DNA from: a virus
Strand: one strand, 5' to 3'
DNA: 64,000 nt
IMG/VR virus record: IMGVR_UViG_3300009788_000007
Span: 1-64,000 of that record
Shown: piece after piece, positions 57,329 to 64,000 of the stretch
Layout of the letters: every line of letters begins with the position of its first letter
Numbering within the stretch: position 1 is the stretch's first letter
Notes under the pieces: generated by a model
What the model saw: the letters and a program-made list of their open reading frames with translations, nothing else
Told to the model about the DNA's origin: nothing
Databases searched by the model: none
Program-made: the position numbers and the translations under genes

Positions 57329-57502
57329 TTAAGCATTTCTGCTAATCAATGGCCAGCGTCCCGCCTCGTATTCTTTTAAATCTGGGGCCGGTACGTACAC
57401 CCCATCTTTTGCTTTTTTATATTTTTCAAGTGCCAAAATATTTAAGTGGTCTTGTGGGCATGTGTGCCTTGTTTGCCGCGCTGTTATAAATTTTACTACT
57501 TG
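57329..57502 (-). CDS. 57-aa hypothetical protein
   Basis: The start MQVVKFITARQTRHTCPQDH at 57502 overlaps the preceding stop. The C-terminus KDGVYVPAPDLKEYEAGRW looks folded. No family is recognised. Confidence 0.5.
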   Translation of the reverse strand, partial: QVVKFITARQTRHTCPQDHLNILALEKYKKAKDGVYVPAPDLKEYEAGRWPLISRNA

Positions 57503-57726
57503 CATGGCTCTGACCAAACATTAGTAATTTCAACATCATTTTTAAACTGCAGAAATAAATATCCATGTAAATTATATAATGGCGTGCCTTCTTCTTTTTC
57601 GAAATCAAAATCAAAATAGTCTATATTTATTAGTTCTGATACAAGGGATTCGCAACCCGCAACTTCAGATAAAATACTTTGATCTATTGTTTTAATTTCA
57701 CCGTTACCTTCAAAATTAAGTTTCAT
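57496..57726 (-). CDS. 76-aa acidic hypothetical protein, first gene after operator site 3
   Basis: The start MKLNFEGNGEIKTIDQSILS at 57726 has AAAGG eight bases upstream, so the frame from 57753 is shortened. The protein is acidic with YFDFDFEKEEGTPLYNLHGY. It lies directly downstream of an operator-controlled promoter, so it should be an early product. Unknown function. Confidence 0.65.
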   Translation of the reverse strand: MKLNFEGNGEIKTIDQSILSEVAGCESLVSELINIDYFDFDFEKEEGTPLYNLHGYLFLQFKNDVEITNVWSEPCK

Positions 57727-57759
57727 AATCTTTTCACCTTTTGTCATTTCCATATAACT

Positions 57760-57789
57760 ATAATACTAAACTACTGTACAGATGTACAG
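57760..57789 (-). promoter_or_regulatory. early promoter with 16-bp palindromic operator (site 3)
   Basis: On the minus strand TGTACA is followed after 17 bases by TATTAT. The palindrome CTGTACAGATGTACAG (57774-57789) is the most symmetrical of the four sites and covers the -35. Confidence 0.82.
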
Positions 57790-57812
57790 CAGAATAGTAT
57801 ATATTTTTAAAA

Positions 57813-58001
57813 TTAGTTTAAATGTTTGAATTTTGCTGCATAGTTAACACATTTTATTAAAGCCTTGGCAAATTTACGTGCCCTTTTATCACTTTTTGGC
57901 CTGTGGTCATTAAAAAATATGGCCGTATCTACCATAGGGAATTTGTCTGATAACTTCTGCTTAACAAATTCCTGCAAAAATATAGGTTGTGGCTTATTCA
58001 T
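57813..58001 (-). CDS. 62-aa basic hypothetical protein
   Basis: The product begins MNKPQPIFLQEFVKQKLSDK and has HRPKSDKRARKFAKALIKC, a basic helix. AAAGGAG lies upstream of the ATG. No family is recognised. Confidence 0.65.
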   Translation of the reverse strand: MNKPQPIFLQEFVKQKLSDKFPMVDTAIFFNDHRPKSDKRARKFAKALIKCVNYAAKFKHLN

Positions 58002-58037
58002 AATAAAAACTCCTTTTGCTAAGTCCTGTTACTTATG

Positions 58038-58066
58038 TAAAATCCCCAGGCACAAAGTACCTAGGG
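58038..58066 (-). terminator. hairpin, terminator-like
   Basis: A ten-pair stem (CCCTAGGTAC with GTGCCTGGGG, three G-T pairs) is followed by ATTTTAC on the minus strand, between two small genes. Confidence 0.5.
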
Positions 58067-58079
58067 TAAAAAGTATTTG

Positions 58080-58226
58080 CTAATCTTTTTTCTTTGGCCA
58101 AAATTTAGAGATTAGCCAAACTGTGATATTTAATATCACAGTAAGTATGATAGCTGACCATATGATATAGCCAATATCTCCTTGTCTTGCCTCTCCTGGA
58201 AAGTCTTTTGCAATTAATAGTAGCAT
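58080..58226 (-). CDS. 48-aa single-pass membrane protein
   Basis: The sequence MLLLIAKDFPGEARQGDIGY is followed by one transmembrane helix (IIWSAIILTVILNITVWLI) and a Lys-rich end. AAAGGAG lies eight bases before the ATG. It could be a small host-membrane or lysis protein. Confidence 0.6.
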   Translation of the reverse strand: MLLLIAKDFPGEARQGDIGYIIWSAIILTVILNITVWLISKFWPKKKD

Positions 58227-58247
58227 AATGTATACTCCTTTCTACTA

Positions 58248-58283
58248 GAAAAAGGCCCTGTTAACAGTTAAGTTAACAGGACC
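58248..58283 (-). terminator. strong rho-independent terminator
   Basis: On the minus strand GGTCCTGTTAAC pairs over 12 bases with GTTAACAGGGCC around TTAACT and is followed by TTTTTC. It separates the coiled-coil gene from the membrane gene. Confidence 0.9.
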
Positions 58284-58304
58284 ACAAACTAAAAGACTTA
58301 CTTT

Positions 58305-58517
58305 TTAAAGATCTTTGATACCTTGCATAATAGCTTCGATCTTTTGTATAGCAACGGTATGAAAAACTACTTCTGTGTTTGCTTTTTCTTTTTTCACATC
58401 GTCTGCAGCCTTCACAGCTTCATTAGCTGCTAATTCTGCTTTTGCTTTTAGTTCTCCATGCTTCTGCACTGCTTCCTCCAGTGCCTTAAGCATTTCTTCT
58501 TTGTCTTTTTGTACCAT
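58305..58517 (-). CDS. 70-aa coiled-coil protein
   Basis: The product MVQKDKEEMLKALEEAVQKH and onward is one continuous Ala/Lys/Glu coiled coil. AAAGGAGGG lies upstream, preceded by a GGCCAAAAGGCC hairpin in the leader. Unknown function. Confidence 0.7.
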   Translation of the reverse strand: MVQKDKEEMLKALEEAVQKHGELKAKAELAANEAVKAADDVKKEKANTEVVFHTVAIQKIEAIMQGIKDL

Positions 58518-58568
58518 AGGCGGTACCCTCCTTTCTGGCCTTTTGGCCGGTTAGTTGTTTTGTTTTAT

Positions 58569-58892
58569 TTAGCTTAAAACATCCTCCACATTTGCTACCC
58601 ATTTAGCCTTGCGGCCATCACTAACACCCTCACGTTTACTATGTGTGGCTTTAACAATCTTAAACCATGTGTCTATCATGTCATCTTTTAATTCGTGAGT
58701 TATCCAGTCACGACCACCTATGATTAGCTCAACTTTTCTACGCAAGCCAGAACCCAGCACTACTTGCGCTTTCCAGTCAACACCTACTTTATGTTGGTTA
58801 GTTACTTGCCCTTCTATTTGGTTATCCCTCACTGTATCAATAATGTGGCTCTTACTGATGAGTGTTTCTATTGATTCAAAAATATCTTTCAT
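58569..58892 (-). CDS. hypothetical protein, first gene after operator site 4 (107 aa)
   Basis: The start MKDIFESIETLISKSHIIDT at 58892 has AAAGGA seven bases upstream. The ATG at 58916 lies at the predicted transcription start and the one at 58937 upstream of it, so both are rejected. The protein is mixed alpha/beta with VVLGSGLRRKVELIIGGRDW and a basic C-terminus. No family is recognised. Confidence 0.7.
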   Translation of the reverse strand: MKDIFESIETLISKSHIIDTVRDNQIEGQVTNQHKVGVDWKAQVVLGSGLRRKVELIIGGRDWITHELKDDMIDTWFKIVKATHSKREGVSDGRKAKWVANVEDVLS

Positions 58893-58922
58893 TTTGTTTC
58901 CTTTGTCAGTTGTCATATAAAT

Positions 58923-58952
58923 ATTATCGTCTATCACTGTATGCGTGTACAG
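58923..58952 (-). promoter_or_regulatory. early promoter with 16-bp palindromic operator (site 4)
   Basis: On the minus strand TGTACA is followed after 17 bases by GATAAT. The operator CTGTATGCGTGTACAG spans 58937-58952 and covers the -35 in the same register as the other three sites. Confidence 0.8.
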
Positions 58953-58954
58953 TA

Positions 58955-59492
58955 CTTTATTAAAAAAATATTAAAATAAATATAATAGTGCGTTTTTTGT
59001 AAAATAATGGGGGTTATGGGGAAATAAAAGTACAGGAGGAAGGGCATACCGACCCTTCCCTTAATTACATCCTAGCATTGGAAGATACTCTCAATAATTA
59101 ATTCCTGCACAAAATGGTGGGATCTGCCAGATGTTTCCAGCATCGTGACTTTCTAATCACCGCAAAGGCTGTTAACCTTGAACGCCCATAATATGGGAGG
59201 AAGGGGAGGGACTTGCACCCCCTTTTAAATCCCCTCATCGCGTTTAGGGAAATACGGCTATCCGCTGCCTCGATTCTTCAGCATCACTTCCTATAAAAAA
59301 AATATGGTGGACGCGGCTAGGTGAGGGTGTCCCTCGATGTTCCCTACCCGTTTCCATGTAAAAATTGATGCTCGTTTGCCTCGTCACTTAATTTTAATGG
59401 TGATATTCTAGCCTAGATTGCTTATCGGTTAGGCGGTGATCTCTTATCACTATTGGCTATCCATTAAAAATAACATCTGCTTAACAGTATAC
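58955..59492 (-). ncRNA. structured non-coding block; possible degenerate tRNA cluster
   Basis: No convincing frame exists between the terminase stop and operator site 4. On the minus strand four segments end in CCA at plus positions 59115, 59194, 59305 and 59398, spaced 79-111 bases like tRNAs. The second (about 59194-59292) has a GGAAGTG/CCCTTCC acceptor-like stem, a GCTG/CAGC D-like arm and a GGGGG TGCAAGT CCCTC T-like arm. The first is cloverleaf-like with four short stems. None has a proper anticodon arm, so functional tRNAs are not claimed. Confidence 0.3.
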
Positions 59493-60986
59493 CTAAATAT
59501 CAGTAATCGCAATACCACCTTCTTCAATTGGGAATTTATTGACCACATAGTACCCTACTGCATCGGAAATGTGGGTTAAATGCTTTTCTGACTTTTTATC
59601 AATCTCGCCGCTGCCGCCCTCGACCACAGAAACACCTTCAAAATCTTTTACCACATGTGGTGCGTTATCGGGGTCAACTAAAAACCTTATCTGGCCGTCC
59701 ATAGTTTGTATACGTGAATTCATAGCATTAACACGCACACGCTCTGGTCCGTTTTTATTTGCAACTCTATATTTTAATCGAGTGCCAAACACAGGTTTTA
59801 ATTTCTTGCGTATCAAATCCCAGTCAGACCCGGCTACCTTTGCGCTGCCCTGATTACCCCCTGTAGAATCACCATATAAATATACATCACCTGTATGGTG
59901 TTTCCAGTCTTTGATTATTCGGTCACAGACTATCAATGTATTTGAATGCCTGGGAATATAAACTTCACCTATTACTGCAGTGAATCGTCGGGACACCTTT
60001 GGGTTTTTGCCTTTATACAATTGCTCCTGCATAACTGCACAAACACCTGGAGCGATATTAAAATCAAAGGCTAAGATAATATCTTTGTCTGGGTCGTAAT
60101 CTAAAGATTCAACGGCGTGCACCTCTGAATCAAAATCATAATAGGCCCTGCCCTGGAAATTAATAAAGAGCCCCAGGACCTCCTGCCGATATGACAGCTC
60201 ATCCATGTCAGCTTTCATGGCTTCAATTTCACTCGGGTCTAAAATGTCTTCAGCTGACCAATGGAAGTACCCCCAATTTTTATTACGCTTACCTTTGGCC
60301 TTCATTGCCAAATCGTAGTAATGGTTGCGCCCTTCAGGTACACCGATAAACCAAGCGAACCCAGGGCGGCCTATGGTGGCCAAAGCTGGACGGATATGGT
60401 CTATCCATGCAGTCTTTTTCATGTTGCCGAACTCGTCAAGTATGATGCCATCCAGAGGTGAGCCCTCAATACGCTCCGGTTTGTCCATCCCCATCACCTG
60501 GATTTTAGGACCATGTACCAATGTAATTGTCAAGTCAGATTCTGATATTTTGTCAACACAGGATTTAGGCACCAGCTGTTTCAGGTCTTCCCAGTAGATT
60601 TGCTTAGCCTGGGCTCTGGTGGGCGCTGCAGCCACAAACCACCCGTTAGCGTGCATACAACGCAAGGCTTTGATAATAAGTGCCCTTTTGCAGTATTCCG
60701 TCTTACCAGAGCGCCTGCCGGACGGTACAACGACAAAACGCTTTATTCCCGACACGATGGTGTGGTACAGCGCTAAACGTTCCTTGTGTGGCCTGAGAGG
60801 GTACCAGCGATGCCCCAGGGTGGTGTTTACGGCCTGCTGTATGGCGTCATCGGCTTCCTTGAGGGATGCAGCCTTGATCTCATTCTCACCAATAGGGTCT
60901 TTTTTGGCTTTTTTTGGGTGTTTTAAGGCCTTCTGCCCTTTGACCAAGCGCACCGATTTCTTCAAATTTACTGATTTTGTGGTCAT
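59493..60986 (-). CDS. terminase large subunit
   Basis: The 497-residue ATPase-nuclease shows Walker A VPSGRRSGKTEYC (residues 88-100), Walker B GIILDEFGNM (181-190), and a nuclease domain with ILAFDFNIAPG, YLYGDSTGGNQG and the final HISDAVGYY acid. It cuts and pumps DNA through the portal. The first ~55 residues are a Lys-rich extension. The ATG overlaps the SLOG gene's TGA. No small terminase subunit is recognised beside it. Confidence 0.94.
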   Translation of the reverse strand: MTTKSVNLKKSVRLVKGQKALKHPKKAKKDPIGENEIKAASLKEADDAIQQAVNTTLGHRWYPLRPHKERLALYHTIVSGIKRFVVVPSGRRSGKTEYCKRALIIKALRCMHANGWFVAAAPTRAQAKQIYWEDLKQLVPKSCVDKISESDLTITLVHGPKIQVMGMDKPERIEGSPLDGIILDEFGNMKKTAWIDHIRPALATIGRPGFAWFIGVPEGRNHYYDLAMKAKGKRNKNWGYFHWSAEDILDPSEIEAMKADMDELSYRQEVLGLFINFQGRAYYDFDSEVHAVESLDYDPDKDIILAFDFNIAPGVCAVMQEQLYKGKNPKVSRRFTAVIGEVYIPRHSNTLIVCDRIIKDWKHHTGDVYLYGDSTGGNQGSAKVAGSDWDLIRKKLKPVFGTRLKYRVANKNGPERVRVNAMNSRIQTMDGQIRFLVDPDNAPHVVKDFEGVSVVEGGSGEIDKKSEKHLTHISDAVGYYVVNKFPIEEGGIAITDI

Positions 60987-61336
60987 ACGTACTTAATTAT
61001 AACAACAGCTTTGCAAGATTCCTTGAACAAATCTATAGTGTGCCGGGTGCCGGGGGATTGGCCATCCCAGAAAGCTATGCATTCATCAGCGCGTTCTTCG
61101 ATCTCAGCATTACGGATAAAGCCTGCATCCTTGCCGTACAGGTCCCAGTCAGCCTTTAATTTTTCGTAGGGTATGTGCCAAACTTTTTTAGCCAGCTTCA
61201 CTGCGCAATCATCAGCCCCTTTGGCATCTCCGGTAATAATTTTAATACAGTCCAAATCGTAACGTTGCTTAATCTCATTAATCATAAATCTAGGTCGACA
61301 AAAATCACGACCACCAACTACTGCAAGGTTAAGCAC
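60983..61336 (-). CDS. SLOG-family (YspA/DUF2493-like) nucleotide-binding protein
   Basis: The 117-residue Rossmann-like protein begins LNLAVVGGRDF and has IKIITGDAKGADDCAVKLAK and IAFWDGQSPGTRHTIDLFKE, the GGR-D, GxAxGAD and WDGxSxGT motifs of the small SLOG proteins. They are thought to bind or process nucleotide derivatives, often in phage-host conflict. Close proximity to the terminase is probably not functional. Confidence 0.88.
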   Translation of the reverse strand: MLNLAVVGGRDFCRPRFMINEIKQRYDLDCIKIITGDAKGADDCAVKLAKKVWHIPYEKLKADWDLYGKDAGFIRNAEIEERADECIAFWDGQSPGTRHTIDLFKESCKAVVIIKYV

Positions 61337-61457
61337 CTCGTATTACCAAGCTCATAAGCATTACTATTGCAGAACCAACAAACACAATATTACCCTGTAT
61401 TGAGCCTACCAATAAAAATAATACTGCAATAATAAACCGTATAGGGTGCTTATTCAT
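61329..61457 (-). CDS. 42-aa two-helix membrane protein
   Basis: The product MNKHPIRFIIAVLFLLVGSI continues into a second hydrophobic segment (GNIVFVGSAIVMLMSLVI). It overlaps its neighbours at both ends. Confidence 0.55.
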   Translation of the reverse strand: MNKHPIRFIIAVLFLLVGSIQGNIVFVGSAIVMLMSLVIRGA

Positions 61458-61636
61458 TTTCTCTTCTTACTCTTCTTACGCTTTTTAGATTTTCTAGCCT
61501 GCTTAAGTTCTGCAGTACACGTGGTGCAGCGCTTTTTGTTGTCTACCCAAAACTGCTTAGGTGTTCTTAAGCCGCATTCTACACAAAGGCATTCAGGGTC
61601 ATGTGGCCTGAAGCCGCTTTCGTTAGTTGTACTCAT
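61454..61636 (-). CDS. 60-aa zinc-ribbon protein with basic tail
   Basis: The protein has CLCVECGLR and CTTCTAEL, two Cys pairs framing a short loop, then a KSKKRKKSKKRK tail. Probably nucleic-acid or protein binding. Its ATG overlaps the upstream gene by 14 bases. Confidence 0.65.
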   Translation of the reverse strand: MSTTNESGFRPHDPECLCVECGLRTPKQFWVDNKKRCTTCTAELKQARKSKKRKKSKKRK

Positions 61637-61826
61637 AGTGTCCCATTCTACTAAATTCTAAAAAAGTATTATCGTGCACGGTAAAAGTTTTACAGTGTAA
61701 GTTACCAACCTCATCTATTTTTATAAATCCAATTTTACCAGTTCGTCTTTTAGTTTCTTTTTCTGCAAATAACTCTTGGTAAATATCTTCACTGTATTTT
61801 AAATCAGTCTCATCTGTTATTGTCAT
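61623..61826 (-). CDS. 67-aa hypothetical protein
   Basis: The product begins MTITDETDLKYSEDIYQELF and has a basic centre (KRRTGKIGFIKIDE) and a beta-rich end. The 141 bases upstream (61827-61967) hold no convincing gene or signal. Confidence 0.6.
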   Translation of the reverse strand: MTITDETDLKYSEDIYQELFAEKETKRRTGKIGFIKIDEVGNLHCKTFTVHDNTFLEFSRMGHYEYN

Positions 61827-61967
61827 TTGTATGTGCTTTCTAAATGGTGGTAGTGTCAGTTTGCATTAGCATTTCCCCACTGCGGGTAATAAATGAGGTG
61901 GTAAAATGATTAAACAAAACCCACCCTCTAAGCCATGGCCCCATACCAAAGGCCACACTACCATATG

Positions 61968-62411
61968 TTATTTTTTCTTTTTAACTTTCTTTTCTTTCTT
62001 TTTAGGCTTAGGTTTTACTAATGGTATGCCTAAGCTCTTTAGCATAAATTCTAATTGTTTAACAGTCTTTTCACAACAGGCCCCAAACACTACATCCATT
62101 GCCATAAATTCTGGCTTAGTCATGAGCAGGCTAGCAGCCTTTCTGTATGTTTCAAATTCTGCATGTACTACGTGCAGCATTTCATGACGTATTGTGCGCA
62201 CTAAAATTTCTTCGTTTTCATGTAGTTCAAAGTTAATTTTTATAGTTGCAGTATTGTAGTCTGGATCAGGCCAACACTTACCATAAAAACTATCTTCAGC
62301 GTCGTCTATCCATCCGTATTGAAAGTTAAATATCCAATGGGGTAAATTTAAAAGCTTTTGATAACGTGGGACTTCTCGTTTAGCTATTTTTATTACTTCT
62401 GGTTTATCCAT
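61968..62411 (-). CDS. SprT-like zinc metallopeptidase (147 aa)
   Basis: The motif RTIRHEMLHVVHAEFE places the zinc-binding HExxH at residues 76-80. A beta-strand with TIKINFEL precedes it and a third ligand could lie in the following helix. The size and position of the motif are like SprT/SprTN or phage metallopeptidase-related proteins. The tail is Lys-rich. A role in proteolysis of a host or head protein is possible. Confidence 0.75.
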   Translation of the reverse strand: MDKPEVIKIAKREVPRYQKLLNLPHWIFNFQYGWIDDAEDSFYGKCWPDPDYNTATIKINFELHENEEILVRTIRHEMLHVVHAEFETYRKAASLLMTKPEFMAMDVVFGACCEKTVKQLEFMLKSLGIPLVKPKPKKKEKKVKKKK

Positions 62412-62638
62412 TAAAATAACCTTTTTATAATTTCTAATTCCTGGTCTTCATTACACACACCGCTATCACCATCAGCCCAAAATATAACACAGTCACCCGA
62501 ACCATAAGGCCCACCTATACCTTCTCCCAGTTTAATAGCGATGCCCTCGATATCCATACTAATAATACGCACTAGGTACGCAGGCTGCAGGCAATCATCA
62601 ATAGCTTTTAAATGCTTCTCAAAATCTTCCCATCTCAT
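62411..62638 (-). CDS. 75-aa hypothetical protein
   Basis: The product starts MRWEDFEKHLKAIDDCLQPA and contains GIGGPYGSGDCVIFWADGDS, an acidic loop. It overlaps the metallopeptidase gene by one base. No family is recognised. Confidence 0.6.
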   Translation of the reverse strand: MRWEDFEKHLKAIDDCLQPAYLVRIISMDIEGIAIKLGEGIGGPYGSGDCVIFWADGDSGVCNEDQELEIIKRLF

Positions 62639-63535
62639 TTATTCAATCTCCAGCTCTGGGCATTTGTGGTTTTGTAGCTTATCGTGGTCTTTAAATTTTT
62701 TATCACACAACATACATTTAAGTTCATTCACCCATTTATCTAAAGGGGCTGCATTTTTTAAATGGTAAGGGCTTTCTGTGCTGTACAAATCACTAGGGCC
62801 AATCATGGGCTGCACTAACGCTTTAGTTTTTTTGGCGATATTTGCCAACACTGGATTCATCAACGGGTGCTTTAATGGTAGTGCGCAGCCAGGGCTGCCA
62901 GCTTCCCCCATAATAACAGGGCCTTTAAGTTTAACAATACCACCACTAGCTAATCTACTTTTGCAGTTTTTTGTATGGCCAAATTTTAAAAAATCTGCAG
63001 GCTCTAATTCTGCAACAGCATCAGCACCACAGTCACAATTTTTAAGGCTGTCTAATATTTTTTGTCTAAACCCAGGCATATGGGGTGCTTTGGCTACGGC
63101 TTCTTCCATAACTTTTTTACCTGCATTTTTAAGCATAACCTCTTGTATATTACAGGCACATACAATCTGGTCATCTACCTTAAGTTCATAATCTTTTTTA
63201 CATGTTGGGCAGATATCCCCAGGGCGCTTTATTTCACCACTGCGTAATTTAGCATAATACTCATCTGTTAGCTTTTGGGCAATACTTGTATTCGTTGCAG
63301 GTGCTGTTGGCATGTTGGCCATAGATCTAATAGGGTCTTCAGTATGTACTATTTTTATAGGCCCTACCATTTCAAAATATCGTGACCACCTATCAGGGTA
63401 ATGGTACTCTGTAGTCCTGAATAAATCAGCTATGGCTAGTTCTGCTGTGTCCCCTGATCCTACATGCCGTAATAAATGTACTTCTGGAAAGCTTGCCCTA
63501 AAATGGTCAGTATGTTCTGTTATATTAATTTTCAT
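62639..63535 (-). CDS. multi-zinc-finger hypothetical protein (298 aa)
   Basis: Three Cys clusters are visible: CPTCKKDYELKVDDQIVCAC (~110-129), NCDCG followed by FGHTKNC (~167-193) and a C-terminal CMLCDKKFKDHDKLQNHKC, a C2H2-type finger. The N-terminal 60 residues (ITEHTDHFRASFPEVHLLRH) look like a small beta domain. The protein may bind nucleic acid or act as a scaffold; function unknown. Confidence 0.7.
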   Translation of the reverse strand: MKINITEHTDHFRASFPEVHLLRHVGSGDTAELAIADLFRTTEYHYPDRWSRYFEMVGPIKIVHTEDPIRSMANMPTAPATNTSIAQKLTDEYYAKLRSGEIKRPGDICPTCKKDYELKVDDQIVCACNIQEVMLKNAGKKVMEEAVAKAPHMPGFRQKILDSLKNCDCGADAVAELEPADFLKFGHTKNCKSRLASGGIVKLKGPVIMGEAGSPGCALPLKHPLMNPVLANIAKKTKALVQPMIGPSDLYSTESPYHLKNAAPLDKWVNELKCMLCDKKFKDHDKLQNHKCPELEIE

Positions 63536-63698
63536 TTTTACCTTTATTGTAGTAGGGCTCCATTACTTTAATAGTTTCTTCATAAAGTTTAAGTATCTCA
63601 CATTGCTTTTCTATAATTTTATCTTTCATCTCGGTCTGTTCTGTGTGACACTTAATTAATAAATCTTTTATTTCTTCTATTTTATCTATTTTATCCAT
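63525..63698 (-). CDS. 57-aa coiled-coil protein
   Basis: The product is MDKIDKIEEIKDLLIKCHTE followed by a continuous charged helix. It overlaps both neighbours by 8-11 bases. Confidence 0.55.
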   Translation of the reverse strand: MDKIDKIEEIKDLLIKCHTEQTEMKDKIIEKQCEILKLYEETIKVMEPYYNKGKNEN

Positions 63699-63840
63699 CT
63701 TCTTCCATTTCCTTTAAATGTTTCTCTACCCACTCCATCAATGCAGGGCTTTCATAATAAACTTCCATAGTGCCAGTTATAGTAATACTCCCAGATAAGC
63801 CTTTTGGTTTTTCCTCTGGTTTTGGTATGGGCATAATCAT
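63691..63840 (-). CDS. 49-aa hypothetical protein
   Basis: The product begins MIMPIPKPEEKPKGLSGSIT and has a beta-strand and an acidic helix (MEWVEKHLKEMEEDG). It starts four bases after the preceding stop. Confidence 0.55.
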   Translation of the reverse strand: MIMPIPKPEEKPKGLSGSITITGTMEVYYESPALMEWVEKHLKEMEEDG

Positions 63841-63843
63841 CAA

Positions 63844-64000
63844 TCAAATGGGTGGTTTATTTTACAGCTATCACACAGCCCATTATTCCTATAATCTGTT
63901 TCTTCAGTTATTGGTGTAAAACAATCATCGCAACACCGCGACATCATTAGTATGTTTGTGCCTACTGTAATAACTCTACCATCAGATTTAACATAACCTA
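63844..64000 (-). CDS. zinc-ribbon protein, cut by the right edge
   Basis: The frame is open to the window edge. The visible part reads YVKSDGRVITVGTNILMMSR, then CCDDCFTPITEET and NNGLCDSCKI, a four-Cys zinc ribbon. The start codon may lie outside the window, or be the internal ATG pair. Confidence 0.5.

Noticed and set aside
58305-58892. Small terminase subunit near the large subunit
   Set aside because: Neither the 70-aa coiled-coil protein nor the 107-aa protein shows an HTH or the layout of a small terminase; the structured block and a promoter separate them from the large subunit gene.
59194-59292. Functional tRNA-Ser or tRNA-Leu gene
   Set aside because: Acceptor, D-like and T-like arms can be drawn, but no seven-base anticodon loop with U33 and a five-pair stem is found.
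61827-61967. Small minus-strand frames of 32-34 codons
   Set aside because: Two frames compete, neither has a convincing ribosome site or overlap with neighbours.
1-64000. Genome-wide reassignment of TGA
   Set aside because: Many genes end in TGA at tight ATGA overlaps (for example at 9573, 10355, 10788 and 19641), so TGA works as a stop. Only the polymerase shows an internal TGA.

Overview
The window is 64 kb of a tailed double-stranded DNA bacteriophage genome (Caudoviricetes) with a siphovirus-type tail. It is AT-rich and densely packed, and many neighbouring genes share ATGA or TAATG start/stop overlaps. Both window edges cut through genes, so the genome is larger than 64 kb. The host is probably a Gram-negative bacterium: the promoters look like sigma70 (TTGACA/TATAAT with 17-18 bp spacing), the ribosome sites are AGGAG-like, and there is a small Rz1-like lipoprotein. 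No integrase, CI-type repressor or endolysin is recognised here, so lifestyle is unresolved.

Layout. (1) 1-5.5 kb, minus strand: about two dozen small accessory or early genes, including a RuvC-like nuclease and an excisionase-like HTH protein, read from a promoter that carries a 16-bp palindromic operator. (2) 5.5-6.1 kb: a divergent AT-rich region with four degenerate copies of a TTGTCGTAAT-type repeat around a TA-rich core; it may be an origin or regulator array. (3) 6.1-26.0 kb, plus strand: replication and recombination (SNF2-type helicase, PD-(D/E)XK nuclease, Sak4-like recombinase, DUF669-type ssDNA-binding protein, TOPRIM primase fused to an MCM-like AAA+ helicase, HNH homing endonuclease, family A DNA polymerase) with many small zinc-ribbon proteins. 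(4) 26.0-51.98 kb, minus strand: tail and head genes in reverse order (tail fibres, GTA-like tail tip with NlpC/P60 and DUF2163, tape measure, frameshifted tail chaperones, repeat-decorated tail tube protein, DUF2460, spikes and fibres, connectors, P22-like coat, scaffold). (5) 52.2-56.8 kb: MuF head protein containing an intein, DUF4055 portal, holin-like protein. (6) 56.9-64 kb, minus strand: two operator-controlled clusters of small genes, a structured non-coding block, large terminase, SLOG protein, SprT-like metalloprotein and zinc proteins.

The most unusual system is the MuF gene. It carries a 344-residue Ala1 intein, and inside that intein, on the opposite strand and in exact codon register, lies a complete Vsr/DUF559-like (EDxHD) homing endonuclease gene with its own ribosome site. 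Splicing element and endonuclease therefore share the same DNA on opposite strands.

Other notable points are a four-promoter regulon with consensus operator CTGTACACGTGTACAG over the -35 element, a shared leader before several of its genes, an in-frame TGA right after the exonuclease I motif of the DNA polymerase, a textbook -1 frameshift signal (A AAA AAC) in the tail chaperone gene, a ~115-residue module used four times in the tail tube protein and once in a head connector, a 7-copy hexanucleotide repeat between the tail tube and chaperone genes, and two CCCTATAGGGAG palindromes upstream of head genes.
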